Shown here piece after piece: positions 6,792 through 15,119 of a stretch of DNA of 17,596 nt. The notes below the pieces were generated by a model that was given only the letters and a program-made list of their open reading frames with translations, searched no databases and was not told the origin of the DNA. The DNA is taken from the NCBI GenBank assembly GCA_030596265.1, contig JAUVKM010000010.1:1-17596 (forward strand), in the 5' to 3' direction. The position numbers and the translations under genes were made by a program. The DNA is from Candidatus Cloacimonadota bacterium (GTDB lineage Bacteria > Cloacimonadota > Cloacimonadia > Cloacimonadales > TCS61). Each line of letters begins with the position of its first letter. Positions within the stretch are counted from its first letter, which is position 1.

Positions 6792-7243
6792 TTAAGCTCC
6801 ACAAATATATCTTTTATCTTTTTATTTAATATTGGATGAACAAGATCCGGGCATAATTCATTTAAAGAAGTTAATACAAATTCACGTTTATGCAATTGAG
6901 GATGGGGAAGAACCAGCAATTCAGTATTAATGATCTTATCTTCGTAGAATAATAGATCGATATCTATAGTTCTGGGTCCCCATTTCTCGTTTCTGATGCG
7001 ACCAAGTTGATTTTCTATATACAAACACTTTTTTAATAGTTCTTCCGGTAATAAAGCTGTATTGACCTCAATAACGCAATTAAGAAAATCAGGTTGATCT
7101 GTTTTACCATAAGGTTTTGTTGTGATAATTGAACTGTTTCTTATTAATTCAATATTTTTCAATTGTGAAACTTGATTGATAGCTTTTGTGATAAATTCAT
7201 GTTTATCACCCAGATTTGAGCCCAGTCCAAGATAACAGTACAT
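6788..7243 (-). CDS. folK: 6-hydroxymethyl-7,8-dihydropterin pyrophosphokinase
   Basis: 151-aa HPPK that transfers pyrophosphate from ATP to 6-hydroxymethyl-dihydropterin in folate synthesis. Landmarks are LGLGSNLGD (residues 5-13), QPDFLNCV, the signature KWGPRTIDIDLLFYED with the metal-binding DxD, and LPHPQLHKREFVL. Length is normal. A TTG lies immediately ahead of the ATG (7246). I use the ATG at 7243, which has AAAGGG about 7 nt upstream. It sits 9 nt after folB, the enzyme for the preceding pathway step, and overlaps the next gene by 4 nt. folP is not in the window. Confidence 0.96.
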   Translation of the reverse strand: MYCYLGLGSNLGDKHEFITKAINQVSQLKNIELIRNSSIITTKPYGKTDQPDFLNCVIEVNTALLPEELLKKCLYIENQLGRIRNEKWGPRTIDIDLLFYEDKIINTELLVLPHPQLHKREFVLTSLNELCPDLVHPILNKKIKDIFVELK

Positions 7244-7252
7244 CAATTCCCT

Positions 7253-7609
7253 TTATCTGTTTCTTTCCATTTCTACTTCTACAGAGCCAATTGAACCATT
7301 TATTGGAACAGAAGGTTTTTTGATCTTCACATTTGCGTAAATGATAGATGGGAATGATTCTATGATCGAATCAATGATAGTATTTGCACATACTTCCAAT
7401 AGATAAAACTCGCGTTCTTCCAATGTGTGTTTAATTATTGCATAAACTTTAGTATAGTCAACTGTATCCTCAAGATGTTTAATTTCCTTATCATTTTCCT
7501 GTTTGGTTTCATAAGAAAAATTAACAATAAACCTCTGTCCTAATTTCCTCTCTTCCGGGTGAACGCCATGATAACCGTAAAAAACCATCTCATGTAAATG
7601 AATTCTCAT
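7253..7609 (-). CDS. folB: Dihydroneopterin aldolase
   Basis: 118-aa FolB that converts 7,8-dihydroneopterin into 6-hydroxymethyl-dihydropterin and glycolaldehyde; the family assembles as an octamer in the cytoplasm. Key positions are visible: YGYHGVHPEERKLGQRF (residues 11-27) with the substrate-region Glu20, VDYTKV (50-55), the pterin-anchoring Glu72 in YLLEVCANTI, and the catalytic lysine Lys98 in IKKPS, followed by GSIGSVEVEMER. Length is typical. GAGGT lies before the ATG. It precedes folK by 9 nt, pairing two consecutive folate steps, and follows the RseC-like gene by 21 nt. Confidence 0.96.
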   Translation of the reverse strand: MRIHLHEMVFYGYHGVHPEERKLGQRFIVNFSYETKQENDKEIKHLEDTVDYTKVYAIIKHTLEEREFYLLEVCANTIIDSIIESFPSIIYANVKIKKPSVPINGSIGSVEVEMERNR

Positions 7610-7630
7610 TTTCTACCTCTTTTATGGAGA

Positions 7631-8041
7631 CTAAAGTTTTTTAGTAATATTAAAACTTAATTTATTTGCGAATATTTTATCGATAACGTATATAAAAAAA
7701 CCACTTAGCAACAAACCAAACATAGAAATAACAATTGATATATCCTCACTAAAAACGAATAGATATTTACTGATCAAATAGAAAGACAACATTGTAAGGA
7801 TTGGAATAATGAATACTATAAAAGAAGAGAACACACGCAGAGAAGGTGCAATATTAACCTGAACTCTATCACCGATCTCTAAATTAAGATCAGTTTTAAT
7901 TTTATGCAGTATGGTTTTATCATTAGCATTGCATATTCCGCTAACTGCACATCCTTCACAGGAACCTGTTCTCTCAACTTCTAGATGAACAAAACTCCCT
8001 TCAATTTTTCTTACAACTGCAATGTTCTCGTGGTTATCCAT
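7631..8041 (-). CDS. RseC/MucC-family membrane protein
   Basis: 136-aa inner-membrane protein of the RseC/MucC (SoxR-reducing system) family. The N-terminal domain of about 65 residues carries the family cysteine cluster C-x2-C-x5-C (Cys28, Cys31, Cys37; CEGCAVSGIC), then EIGDRVQVNI. Two transmembrane helices follow (about 70-94 and 101-122). In proteobacteria RseC modulates sigma-E signalling or, with Rnf-type complexes, SoxR reduction. In Rnf-bearing anaerobes family members are thought to serve electron transfer. No rse or rnf genes are in the window, so the role here is open. It starts 4 nt after rfaE2 and is in the same transcript. Confidence 0.85.
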   Translation of the reverse strand: MDNHENIAVVRKIEGSFVHLEVERTGSCEGCAVSGICNANDKTILHKIKTDLNLEIGDRVQVNIAPSLRVFSSFIVFIIPILTMLSFYLISKYLFVFSEDISIVISMFGLLLSGFFIYVIDKIFANKLSFNITKKL

Positions 8042-8045
8042 AATT

Positions 8046-8519
8046 CTATTTCTTTTTCAATTTATTTATAATATCTGTAGTGGATTTTCCATCAATAAAA
8101 GAGAGACTTTTAACCTCTCCATTGTATGAATTTACAATATCGGAACCGACTATATCTTTGGGTTTCCAATCACCACCTTTCACAAGAATATCGGGCTTAA
8201 TGTATTTGATTAACTTATATGGTGTATCATCTTCAAAAACAACAATATAAGAAATGGTGTAAAGCGCAGATAATACTATTGCTCTTTCTCTCTCATTATT
8301 TATCGGACGATCCTTTCCTTTTAATCTTTTTACAGAAGAATCACTATTTAAACCGAGGATAAGAATGTCTCCTAATTCTTTTGCTTCTGCCAAGTATTGA
8401 ACATGACCAGAATGGAGAATATCGAAACAACCATTGGTAAAAACAATCTTCTTATTTTGACTCTTAAGATCCTTGATAATACTAGCGATCTCTTCCCATG
8501 TTTTTAATTTATTTTTCAT
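8046..8519 (-). CDS. rfaE2: D-glycero-beta-D-manno-heptose 1-phosphate adenylyltransferase
   Basis: 157-aa nucleotidyltransferase equal to the C-terminal half of HldE (the RfaE domain II type). It makes ADP-heptose from heptose 1-phosphate and ATP for the LPS inner core. Motifs are TNGCFDILHSGH (residues 28-39) with the catalytic HxGH, LGLNSDSSVKRLKG, RPINNERERA, DILVKGGDW, and TTDIINK near the end. The kinase half of HldE is not fused, which is common outside enterobacteria. The ATG overlaps the purF stop by 4 nt (ATGA), so translation is coupled. The gene supports a diderm cell with heptose-containing LPS. Confidence 0.95.
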   Translation of the reverse strand: MKNKLKTWEEIASIIKDLKSQNKKIVFTNGCFDILHSGHVQYLAEAKELGDILILGLNSDSSVKRLKGKDRPINNERERAIVLSALYTISYIVVFEDDTPYKLIKYIKPDILVKGGDWKPKDIVGSDIVNSYNGEVKSLSFIDGKSTTDIINKLKKK

Positions 8520-9877
8520 TTTACCGGATAACTCCCATTAAAACATGCATAGCAATAATTTTCAGGTTTTTCTACCGCTTTTTCTAATTGTTCATTGGTA
8601 AGATATTTTAGAGAATCAGAACCAATATATTTCCTGATCTCATCCACAGATTTATTATTTGCTATTAATTCTTCCCGAGTTGGTGTATCGATACCATAAT
8701 AACATGAATTCTTTACTGCCGGTGAGCCAATACGGAGATGAATCTCTTTTGCACCTGCTTTCCGCACAAGTTTAGTTATTTTGCGAAGTGTGGTTCCCCG
8801 AACGATAGAATCATCAATAAGTGTTACAACTTTACCTTTGAAAAAATTTGGAAGTGGATTGAATTTCTGATATACACTTTCATCTCGAATTGTCTGTTCC
8901 GGTTTGATGAAAGTTCTACCCACATAATGATTTCGGATCAAACCCATTTCATATGGCTTGTTCTTATATTTAGCATAACCAAGAGCAATGAAGTTGGATG
9001 AATCGGGAACTGGCACAACTACATCAGGATCAACATCATCATTTTCTGCAATTATAGCTCCGATCTTTTCTCTCACCTCAAATACATTTTCCTCAAAGAT
9101 CACACTATCCGGTCGTGAAAAATATATATGCTCAAAGATACAATGTTTATTGGTCTTTGTGGCTCGAAAGTCATTTGGATTATTTTGGATATTGGTTATC
9201 CCGTCATTATTTACAGCAATTATTTCAGCTGGTTTTACCTCTTTTATCCAATCCATATACAAGATATCCAAAGCGCAGCTTTCTGAAGCCACCACAACAG
9301 CACCATCTTTTGTTTTGCCGTAACTTATTGGACGAAGTCCATATGGATCGCGGAAAAGATACATTTCCGTCTTGGTAGCAAGTACTGTAGAATAGGCACC
9401 TTTTACTATTTTCATTAATTTTCTTATTGCGTCTGGGACTGTATTATTTTCTCGTTCAACATGATAAACGATATATTTAAGGATTAGTTCTCCATCATTT
9501 CCGCTGGCAAAATATACACCCTTATCTTCTAACCAGTTTCTAATCTCATTGTAGTTAATTATGTCTCCGTTACTTGATAGAGCATAGGAAGGACCGGAAA
9601 GAGTTTCTACAATATGAGGTTGGGAATTGTAAACCGCAGAAGCCCCGCGAGTTGGATAACGAACATGACCAATTGCGATATTCCCTTCCAGATTTTTGAT
9701 CTTCTCAGGAGTGAAAACATCTTTAACTAATCCCATTTTTTTTCGTAGCTTGATGGTTGTTCCGTTATTCACTGCCATGCCACAGCTTTCCTGACCGCGA
9801 TGTTGTTCTGCAAAAAGCCCTAAAGTTGCCATATTGGCTGCATTTTCACTTCCAAAAATACCGATTATACCGCACAT
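8516..9877 (-). CDS. purF: Amidophosphoribosyltransferase, [4Fe-4S] type
   Basis: 453-aa glutamine PRPP amidotransferase, the first committed step of purine synthesis. An N-terminal Ntn-type glutaminase domain opens with Cys2 (MCGIIGIFG) and contains IGHVRYPTRG (69-78) and SSNGD (101-105) with the oxyanion Asn-Gly. The C-terminal PRTase domain carries the PRPP loop IDDSIVRGTT (354-363). Four cysteines, Cys246, Cys392, Cys442 and Cys445 (YCYACF), fall at the places of the B. subtilis Fe-S ligands, so this is the iron-sulfur class. Unlike B. subtilis PurF there is no propeptide: Cys2 is exposed by simple Met removal. It lies 13 nt after plsY. GGGG about 6 nt before ATG is a modest ribosome-binding site. 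Confidence 0.97.
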   Translation of the reverse strand: MCGIIGIFGSENAANMATLGLFAEQHRGQESCGMAVNNGTTIKLRKKMGLVKDVFTPEKIKNLEGNIAIGHVRYPTRGASAVYNSQPHIVETLSGPSYALSSNGDIINYNEIRNWLEDKGVYFASGNDGELILKYIVYHVERENNTVPDAIRKLMKIVKGAYSTVLATKTEMYLFRDPYGLRPISYGKTKDGAVVVASESCALDILYMDWIKEVKPAEIIAVNNDGITNIQNNPNDFRATKTNKHCIFEHIYFSRPDSVIFEENVFEVREKIGAIIAENDDVDPDVVVPVPDSSNFIALGYAKYKNKPYEMGLIRNHYVGRTFIKPEQTIRDESVYQKFNPLPNFFKGKVVTLIDDSIVRGTTLRKITKLVRKAGAKEIHLRIGSPAVKNSCYYGIDTPTREELIANNKSVDEIRKYIGSDSLKYLTNEQLEKAVEKPENYCYACFNGSYPVK

Positions 9878-9890
9878 TTAGTACCCCAGA

Positions 9891-10505
9891 TTATTTTTTC
9901 TTAAAACTAATTTTATTTTCGTTTCCATTTATAAGTCGTTTAATATTAGCCTTATGCCGTATGATGATGAATAAAGCTATAATAAATGTGAAAATAAGGA
10001 ATTCCAGCTCTACAAATGAAATCCAGATATTCATGATCAATTCAGAAACAAACAGTGTTAGAGCTGCTAATATCGAGCCGAGTGACACAAATTTACTTAA
10101 CCAAACAGTAAACACGAATACAAATAATGCCAGCGCAACAGGAATGGGAATAAGTGCAATAAAAACACCTGCCGATGTGGCAACGCCCTTACCACCCTTG
10201 AATTTTAGGAAGACAGTAAATATATGACCTATAATAGCAAACAATCCGGTTAGAATTATTATCAGATCGGTAGGTTCAGGTATGATCATTCTGGCAATAT
10301 TCACTGCCAGAAATCCTTTGCCGATATCTATTACCAGAGTGAATACACCAACTTTGGTTCCAAGGATACGTAAAGCATTTGTGGCTCCTACATTACCACT
10401 GCCAAAATCACGAATATCAATACCTTTTATAAGTTTACCCATAATATAACTTGTGGGTATACTACCCAAAATGTATGCTGCCAAAAGAGCAATTATGATT
10501 TCCAT
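9891..10505 (-). CDS. plsY: Acyl-phosphate:glycerol-3-phosphate acyltransferase
   Basis: 204-aa integral membrane enzyme that acylates glycerol-3-phosphate with acyl-phosphate, the first step of phospholipid synthesis in the PlsX/PlsY route. All three cytosolic motifs can be seen: the Ser/Arg-type region GSIPTSY (14-20), GSGNVGATN (35-43), and the phosphate-binding block GHIFTVFLKFKGGKGVAT (93-110). VSLGSI (140-145) matches the third loop. About five to seven hydrophobic helices fit the family. The start lies 1 nt beyond the der stop, so the two are translated as a coupled pair. plsX is not in the window. Confidence 0.97.
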   Translation of the reverse strand: MEIIIALLAAYILGSIPTSYIMGKLIKGIDIRDFGSGNVGATNALRILGTKVGVFTLVIDIGKGFLAVNIARMIIPEPTDLIIILTGLFAIIGHIFTVFLKFKGGKGVATSAGVFIALIPIPVALALFVFVFTVWLSKFVSLGSILAALTLFVSELIMNIWISFVELEFLIFTFIIALFIIIRHKANIKRLINGNENKISFKKK

Positions 10506-10506
10506 A

Positions 10507-11826
10507 TTATTTCTCTCTACTCCTGAAAATGGTTTTTATTGTCGTTCCGCTGAATTTGAATTCTTCACGAAGTTGGTTATTTAAATATCGCTTGTAATGT
10601 GTGGTAATAAGTTTTGCATTATTACAAAAAAAAATAAATGTTGGTGGTTGAGTTTTAACCTGTGAGCAATAATAGATCATAGAGTGTTTTCCACTGGAAT
10701 GTGCAGGTGGAAATTTAGCAGTAACTTTCTGCAGGAATTTATTAAGTTGACTTGTAGGAATCCGCTTCTTGCTTTCTTCATCGACTTCAAGAAGCAGTTC
10801 AAAAATTTTATGTGCACGTTGCCCTGTGAGTGCAGAAATAAAGATAACCGGAGCGAATTCAACAAACTTCAACTCAGTCCTGATATTTTCAATATATTTA
10901 CCAATAGTAGAGTTGTCCTTTTTAATTAGATCCCACTTATTAACTATTAAAATTATCTCTTTATAATTTCTGGCTGCATAGGAAGCTATTCGCTGATCCT
11001 GAGTTGAGATATCATCGTTAGCATCAAGGATCAACAACACGATATCCGCCCGATTAATACTCTCGATAGTTCGCATTGTACTAAAATATTCTACACCGTA
11101 TTTAATTCGTTTCTTACGTCTTAAACCTGCTGTATCAATAAATGTGAATTTCTTATTTTTATAATTTAAGTGCATATCAATAGAGTCACGTGTTGTACCG
11201 GGGATATCGGTTACAATGTTATCTTCCTTTCCGGATAATCTATTAACTAATGATGATTTACCAACATTTGGTTTCCCAACAATTGCAACTTTAATAACAT
11301 CTTCTTCTACTACTTCTTTTGATGAAAGTGTATCGATATTTTTTACAACTTCATCCAGAAAATTGCCGGTATTTCTTCCATGAATTGCAGCTATTGGGAA
11401 TGGATCTCCAAATCCAAGCTGCATAAAATCGTAAATCTCTAACTCATCTTTTTCATTATCGGTCTTATTGGCGACAAGCATAACTTTATCTCGGTGAGGA
11501 GATAATATCTTAGCAACTTCCATATCAATATCAGTTGTTCCGGTTTTTGTATCCACAACAAAGAGGATGAAATCAGCCTCTTCTATAGCGACCTCTGCCT
11601 GGAATTTGACTGCTTTATCTATACTATTGCTTGATTTTGGAATTATACCGCCTGTATCAACAACTACAAAGTTATGACCGCTCCATTCTGCTTCTTCGTA
11701 TTTTCGATCTCGCGTTACGCCTTCTTCAAAATCTACTATAGCACTACGCTTACGGCATATTCTGTTAAAGAGAGTTGATTTTCCTACATTGGGTCTGCCA
11801 ACTATTGCTACAATGCTTTTTCTCAT
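10507..11826 (-). CDS. der: Ribosome-assembly GTPase Der (EngA)
   Basis: 439-aa tandem GTPase for 50S subunit assembly. First G domain: GRPNVGKS (10-17), VTRD (37-40), DTGG (57-60), NKTD (120-123). Second G domain: GKPNVGKS (184-191), GTTRDS (210-215), DTAG (231-234), NKWD (296-299). A C-terminal KH-like domain follows (about 350-439) with the usual PPTFIFFCNN core. Length is normal. The ATG at 11826 has AAAAGG about 12 nt upstream, a rather long spacing. It heads the train der, plsY, purF, rfaE2, rseC-like, folB, folK, glmU and is divergent from tldD. Confidence 0.98.
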   Translation of the reverse strand: MRKSIVAIVGRPNVGKSTLFNRICRKRSAIVDFEEGVTRDRKYEEAEWSGHNFVVVDTGGIIPKSSNSIDKAVKFQAEVAIEEADFILFVVDTKTGTTDIDMEVAKILSPHRDKVMLVANKTDNEKDELEIYDFMQLGFGDPFPIAAIHGRNTGNFLDEVVKNIDTLSSKEVVEEDVIKVAIVGKPNVGKSSLVNRLSGKEDNIVTDIPGTTRDSIDMHLNYKNKKFTFIDTAGLRRKKRIKYGVEYFSTMRTIESINRADIVLLILDANDDISTQDQRIASYAARNYKEIILIVNKWDLIKKDNSTIGKYIENIRTELKFVEFAPVIFISALTGQRAHKIFELLLEVDEESKKRIPTSQLNKFLQKVTAKFPPAHSSGKHSMIYYCSQVKTQPPTFIFFCNNAKLITTHYKRYLNNQLREEFKFSGTTIKTIFRSREK

Positions 11827-12011
11827 AAAATATATTACCTTTTTATATCTCTAAATTTAATGGTCAATCTTTGTTCAAAGCTGAATCTGTCAAATTAAAT
11901 GATGAAACGGATTTAAAACCATAAAATTAAATCAATTATAAGTTGAAAGCCCTTGACATAATAGCCGATTATAAATTTTTCAACTGCAATAAGAATAATA
12001 CAGGAGGCAAT
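11827..12011. other. Divergent intergenic region between der and tldD
   Basis: 185 bases that must carry the start signals for the minus-strand der train and the plus-strand tldD/tldE pair. Promoter-like words are present but poorly spaced: TTGACA (11953-11958) with TATAAA (11970-11975) only 11 bp later on the plus strand, and TTGACC followed by TATAAA with a 14-bp spacer on the minus strand. I do not call a promoter. No operator-like palindrome stands out. Confidence 0.45.
12002..12007 (+). promoter_or_regulatory. Ribosome-binding site of tldD
   Basis: AGGAGG four bases before ATG at 12012. It decides the start against a TTG at 11943, which would add 23 residues without any ribosome-binding site or family similarity. 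Confidence 0.85.
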
Positions 12012-13394
12012 ATGCTAAAAAGGAACATCATCGAGAAAGTGATAGATAGAGCACTTTCAAATGGTGCAGATTTTGCAGAATTATTTGTTGAGAATACCTT
12101 TAATTCTACAATTGCATTTAATGATAGTAAAACAAAACAAAATATTGTAGGCAACGATTACGGCGCAGGGGTAAGAGTATTTTACGGACACACAGCGATC
12201 TATGCTTATACAAATGATTTAAGTGAAGAGGCACTTCTCAACGCAGCAGATGCAGTTAGTAAAGCTGCAAAAAGTGGGAATATCATTGCTTCTATAGATC
12301 TGACGAAGAAAGAAATAGCAAATATCCATCCAATTGAAATTCCCAATAATACAATATCAAAAAAGGATAAAATAGATTTCATTAAAAAGGTAAATGAAGC
12401 TTCTCGCGGATATAGTGAACAGATAAGTCAGGTTGATATCAGGTTTATGGAGAAGAATCAGCATGTTATGATTGCAAATAGCGAAGGTCTACTAGTTGAA
12501 GACGATAGAAATTATTCTAGAGTTTATGTTTCTTCAATTGCTTCTAATGGAACTGAGAAGCAAGTTGGAGGAGAAGGTCCAGGTAGATTTGCAGGATATG
12601 AATTCTTCAAATCAGTTGATCCGGTAGAACTTGGAAAAGAAACCGCTAGAGTTGCTGTAACAATGCTTAATGCAGATTATGCACCAAGTGGCAAGTTTCC
12701 GGTTTTAATAGATAATGGCTTTGGTGGAGTTATCTTTCATGAAGCGTGCGGACATCCTCTGGAAACAACAGCAGTTGCAAAAGGTGCTTCAGTATTTGCC
12801 GGTAAAATGGGTGAGAAGATAGCCTTTGAAGGACTTACTGCAATAGATGACGGAACCATGCCAAACGAATGGGGAAGTGAGAATGTTGATGATGAAGGAA
12901 TGGAAACACAAAAAACTGTTCTCATCGAAAATGGTATTTTAAAATCTTATATGGTCGATAAAATGGGAAGCCTAAAAACAGGATATGCCAGAACAGGAAG
13001 CGGACGAAAACAATCCTATAGATTTGCTCCAGCCAGTAGAATGAGAAATACTTATATTGCTAATGGGAATGATAAATTTGATGATATGATAGCCTCTATT
13101 GATGAAGGGATCTATGCTGCTAAAATGGGTGGTGGCTCTGTAAGCCCAGGAACCGGTGATTTTAACTTTGCAGTTGGTGAAGGTTATATGATAAAAAATG
13201 GTAAGATCGCAGAACCTGTTCGTGGTGCAACACTTATTGGTAACGGAGCAGAAGCTTTGTTAAAGATCAGCATGATCTCTGATAACATGGCAATGGCTCA
13301 GGGTATGTGCGGATCTGTGAGCGGAAGTATCCCAACAAATGTAGGGCAACCCGCAATAAAGATCGACGAAATAATCGTCGGTGGAAGAAATTAG
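12012..13394 (+). CDS. tldD: Metallopeptidase TldD
   Basis: 460-aa catalytic subunit of the TldD/TldE heterodimeric zinc protease, which in E. coli trims the microcin B17 leader and degrades the CcdA antitoxin; it threads unfolded peptides into a closed chamber. The zinc motif HEACGH (His243, Glu244, His248) is intact within GGVIFHEACGHPLE. Further family blocks are GAGVRVF (51-57), EGPGRFAGYEFF (188-199), GTMPNEWGSENVDDEG and RTGSGRKQSYRFAPASRMRN. The C-terminal FAVGEGYMIKNGKIAEPV and GNGAEAL segments are typical. Its likely partner tldE begins 13 nt after the stop. No RiPP or toxin gene is seen next to it, so the local substrate is unknown. Confidence 0.97.
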   Translation: MLKRNIIEKVIDRALSNGADFAELFVENTFNSTIAFNDSKTKQNIVGNDYGAGVRVFYGHTAIYAYTNDLSEEALLNAADAVSKAAKSGNIIASIDLTKKEIANIHPIEIPNNTISKKDKIDFIKKVNEASRGYSEQISQVDIRFMEKNQHVMIANSEGLLVEDDRNYSRVYVSSIASNGTEKQVGGEGPGRFAGYEFFKSVDPVELGKETARVAVTMLNADYAPSGKFPVLIDNGFGGVIFHEACGHPLETTAVAKGASVFAGKMGEKIAFEGLTAIDDGTMPNEWGSENVDDEGMETQKTVLIENGILKSYMVDKMGSLKTGYARTGSGRKQSYRFAPASRMRNTYIANGNDKFDDMIASIDEGIYAAKMGGGSVSPGTGDFNFAVGEGYMIKNGKIAEPVRGATLIGNGAEALLKISMISDNMAMAQGMCGSVSGSIPTNVGQPAIKIDEIIVGGRN

Positions 13395-13407
13395 GGGAGG
13401 AGCAGAA

Positions 13408-14739
13408 ATGTATACATCAGAATTCCAAACAATATTTGCTTACGCAAAAGATAAAACAGACGAGATAGAAATTCTGCTCTCGGCAGGTAACTCTTTTTCT
13501 GTAAGAATTAATGAACAAAATATAGAATCCTTCAATTATTCTGATTCCAAAGGGATTGGTGTACGGGTAGTTAAGGATGAAAAAGTTGGTTATGCTTACA
13601 CAGAAAAATTTGATGAAGAAACCTTTAAATTAATTGTAGATGAGGCTATTGAAAATGCAAAATATACTGAAAATGATGATGTTGTTATCATGGATAATTA
13701 TCCGGAAAACACTAATAGCCCAAATGTTTACTCAGAAGAATTAGATAAAGTTGATGTGGTTGATAAGATCCAACTTGCTAAAGATCTGGAAAAATATGCC
13801 AAAGAAACTGATAAACGCGTTTTCAACGTTCCATACGCAGTTTATGCTGATGGTAAAAGTTACAGTAAAATTGCCAATAGCAAAGGGTTAGATAGAGAAG
13901 ATACTCAAAATTATGCCTATGCCTACGTTGCTGTCTTGTCTGCTGAAGAAGATGATAAACGAATGGGGATGGACTTTCTCATAACTAGAGATTTTAATGA
14001 ATTCGATGCTAAGAAAATGGCTGAAGAAAGTGTGAAGAAAAGCACGGATCTACTTAATGGTAAGCCTGCAGAGACAGGAAAATGTGCAGTTGTATTCAAT
14101 AACGAAATGATGGCAACAATGCTCGCTACTTTCTCCAGTATCTTCAATGCAAAATCAGTTCAGGAAGGAAGATCTCTTTTAAAAGGAAAAATTGGAGAAA
14201 GAATAGCTAACGAAAAAGTTACTATTGTTGATGATGGCTTACATCCTGTTGGTTTTTCAACTTCTGCTTTCGATAACGAAGGATATCCAACTGAGAGAAC
14301 AATTCTCATTGAAAATGGAGTTCTAAAATCGTTTCTTCATAATACAATAACAGCAAGAAAAGATGGAGTAAAATCAACCGGAAACGGTTCACGCGGCTAC
14401 AAAGGAACTCTTAATATCAGCACATCAAACTTTATAATTGAAGCAGGTGAACATAAGGAATCTGATCTATTTACAAAACATGATAAGATCATTGAGATCG
14501 TGAGCTTGCAGGGAATGCATTCAGGAGCGAATGCAATTTCGGGTGATTTTTCACTTGGTGCCCAAGGTTTCTTATGGCAAAATGGCAAACGTATGCATTC
14601 TCTTAAACCGTTTACCGTAAGTGGGAATTTCCTGCAGATGTTGAGTGGGGTAGAAGCGATTGCTGATAACTTCAAATTTGATATGAGCAGTAACGGTGCT
14701 TCTTCTATTTTAATAAATGAATTAAATATTAGCGGTTAA
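13408..14739 (+). CDS. tldE: TldE/PmbA, partner subunit of TldD peptidase
   Basis: 443-aa TldE (PmbA) homologue. It shares the TldD fold (SDSKGIGVRVVKDEKVGYAY near the start; LLKGKIGERI and STSAFDNEGYPTERTILIENGVLKSF in the middle; SGDFSLGAQGF near the end) but lacks an HExxxH motif; the equivalent stretch reads NNEMMATMLATF. It therefore fits the non-zinc subunit that shapes the protease chamber. I start at ATG 13408 with GGGGAGG at 13394-13400. A GTG at 13381 would overlap the tldD end without gain. The ribosome-binding site touches the tldD stop, so the pair is a coupled operon. Confidence 0.96.
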   Translation: MYTSEFQTIFAYAKDKTDEIEILLSAGNSFSVRINEQNIESFNYSDSKGIGVRVVKDEKVGYAYTEKFDEETFKLIVDEAIENAKYTENDDVVIMDNYPENTNSPNVYSEELDKVDVVDKIQLAKDLEKYAKETDKRVFNVPYAVYADGKSYSKIANSKGLDREDTQNYAYAYVAVLSAEEDDKRMGMDFLITRDFNEFDAKKMAEESVKKSTDLLNGKPAETGKCAVVFNNEMMATMLATFSSIFNAKSVQEGRSLLKGKIGERIANEKVTIVDDGLHPVGFSTSAFDNEGYPTERTILIENGVLKSFLHNTITARKDGVKSTGNGSRGYKGTLNISTSNFIIEAGEHKESDLFTKHDKIIEIVSLQGMHSGANAISGDFSLGAQGFLWQNGKRMHSLKPFTVSGNFLQMLSGVEAIADNFKFDMSSNGASSILINELNISG

Positions 14740-14866
14740 ATTGAACTCACCCTGCTGTTCCGTCTTCGCCGGACTTACGCCCTGATTTCTTAAAACACAA
14801 GAGAGGGAACATAAGAAGCCGCAAGAAGAATTGATTTGCGATATACGATTTAAGATTTGAGACTTG

Positions 14867-14880
14867 TATGCCTTGGCATA
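14867..14880. repeat. Hairpin TATGCC/GGCATA, copy A
   Basis: A perfect 6-bp stem with a 2-nt loop inside repeat unit 1, flanked by ACTTG on the left. It belongs to a longer segment (14840-14881) with a second copy at 15389-15424 in which the stem reads TATGC/GCATA (15409-15422). Confidence 0.6.
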
Positions 14881-15060
14881 TTTAAGAATGAAAAAAAAGG
14901 AAAGGAACCGCCTGCGGTGGGTAGGCATAAGAAGCTGCCGGAAGAATTGATTAACGAATTACGATTAACGATTTGAGATTTAAGAAAGAAAAAAGGAAAG
15001 GAATCAGCCAAAGGCTGACAAGCATAAGAAGCCGTTGGAAGAAAATAACTCAACCTGCTG

Positions 15061-15082
15061 TCCTTCTCTCAAAAGAGAAGGA
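15061..15082. repeat. 9-bp hairpin, CCTTCTC type
   Basis: Arms TCCTTCTCT (15061-15069) and AGAGAAGGA (15074-15082) around CAAA, directly before the fourth CATAAGAAGCCG head. It is similar in design to the hairpin at 4396-4416. Confidence 0.6.
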
Positions 15083-15119
15083 ACATAAGAAGCCGTTGTA
15101 AGAGGAACCCTATCCCCAG

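Larger units (their letters stand above)
14810..15095 (+). repeat. Four degenerate direct repeats headed CATAAGAAGCYG
   Basis: Heads at 14810-14821, 14926-14937, 15023-15034 and 15084-15095, spaced 116, 97 and 61 bp. After the head, units 1 to 3 continue with a GAAGAA-like word. Units 1 and 2 then share TTGATT, ACGATT and GATTT words and an A-rich GGAAAGGAA stretch. Heads 2, 3 and 4 are each preceded by a hairpin whose sequence differs: ACCGC/GCGGT at 14907-14918, TCAGCC/GGCTGA at 15004-15018, and a 9-bp stem at 15061-15082. Unit 1 carries an extra hairpin segment relative to unit 2. Confidence 0.7.

Noticed and set aside
11953..11975. TTGACA plus TATAAA as a sigma-70 promoter for tldD
   Set aside because: The spacer is only 11 bp. 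Both words are common by chance in DNA this AT-rich, so no promoter is called.
13923..14147. Antisense frames inside tldE, purF, argS and other genes
   Set aside because: They are shadows of strongly supported genes in other frames, with no ribosome-binding sites and no family features.
14810..15095. CRISPR-like array
   Set aside because: The repeats are only 12 bases, spacing varies from 61 to 116, the intervening DNA is itself repetitive, and no cas gene is present.
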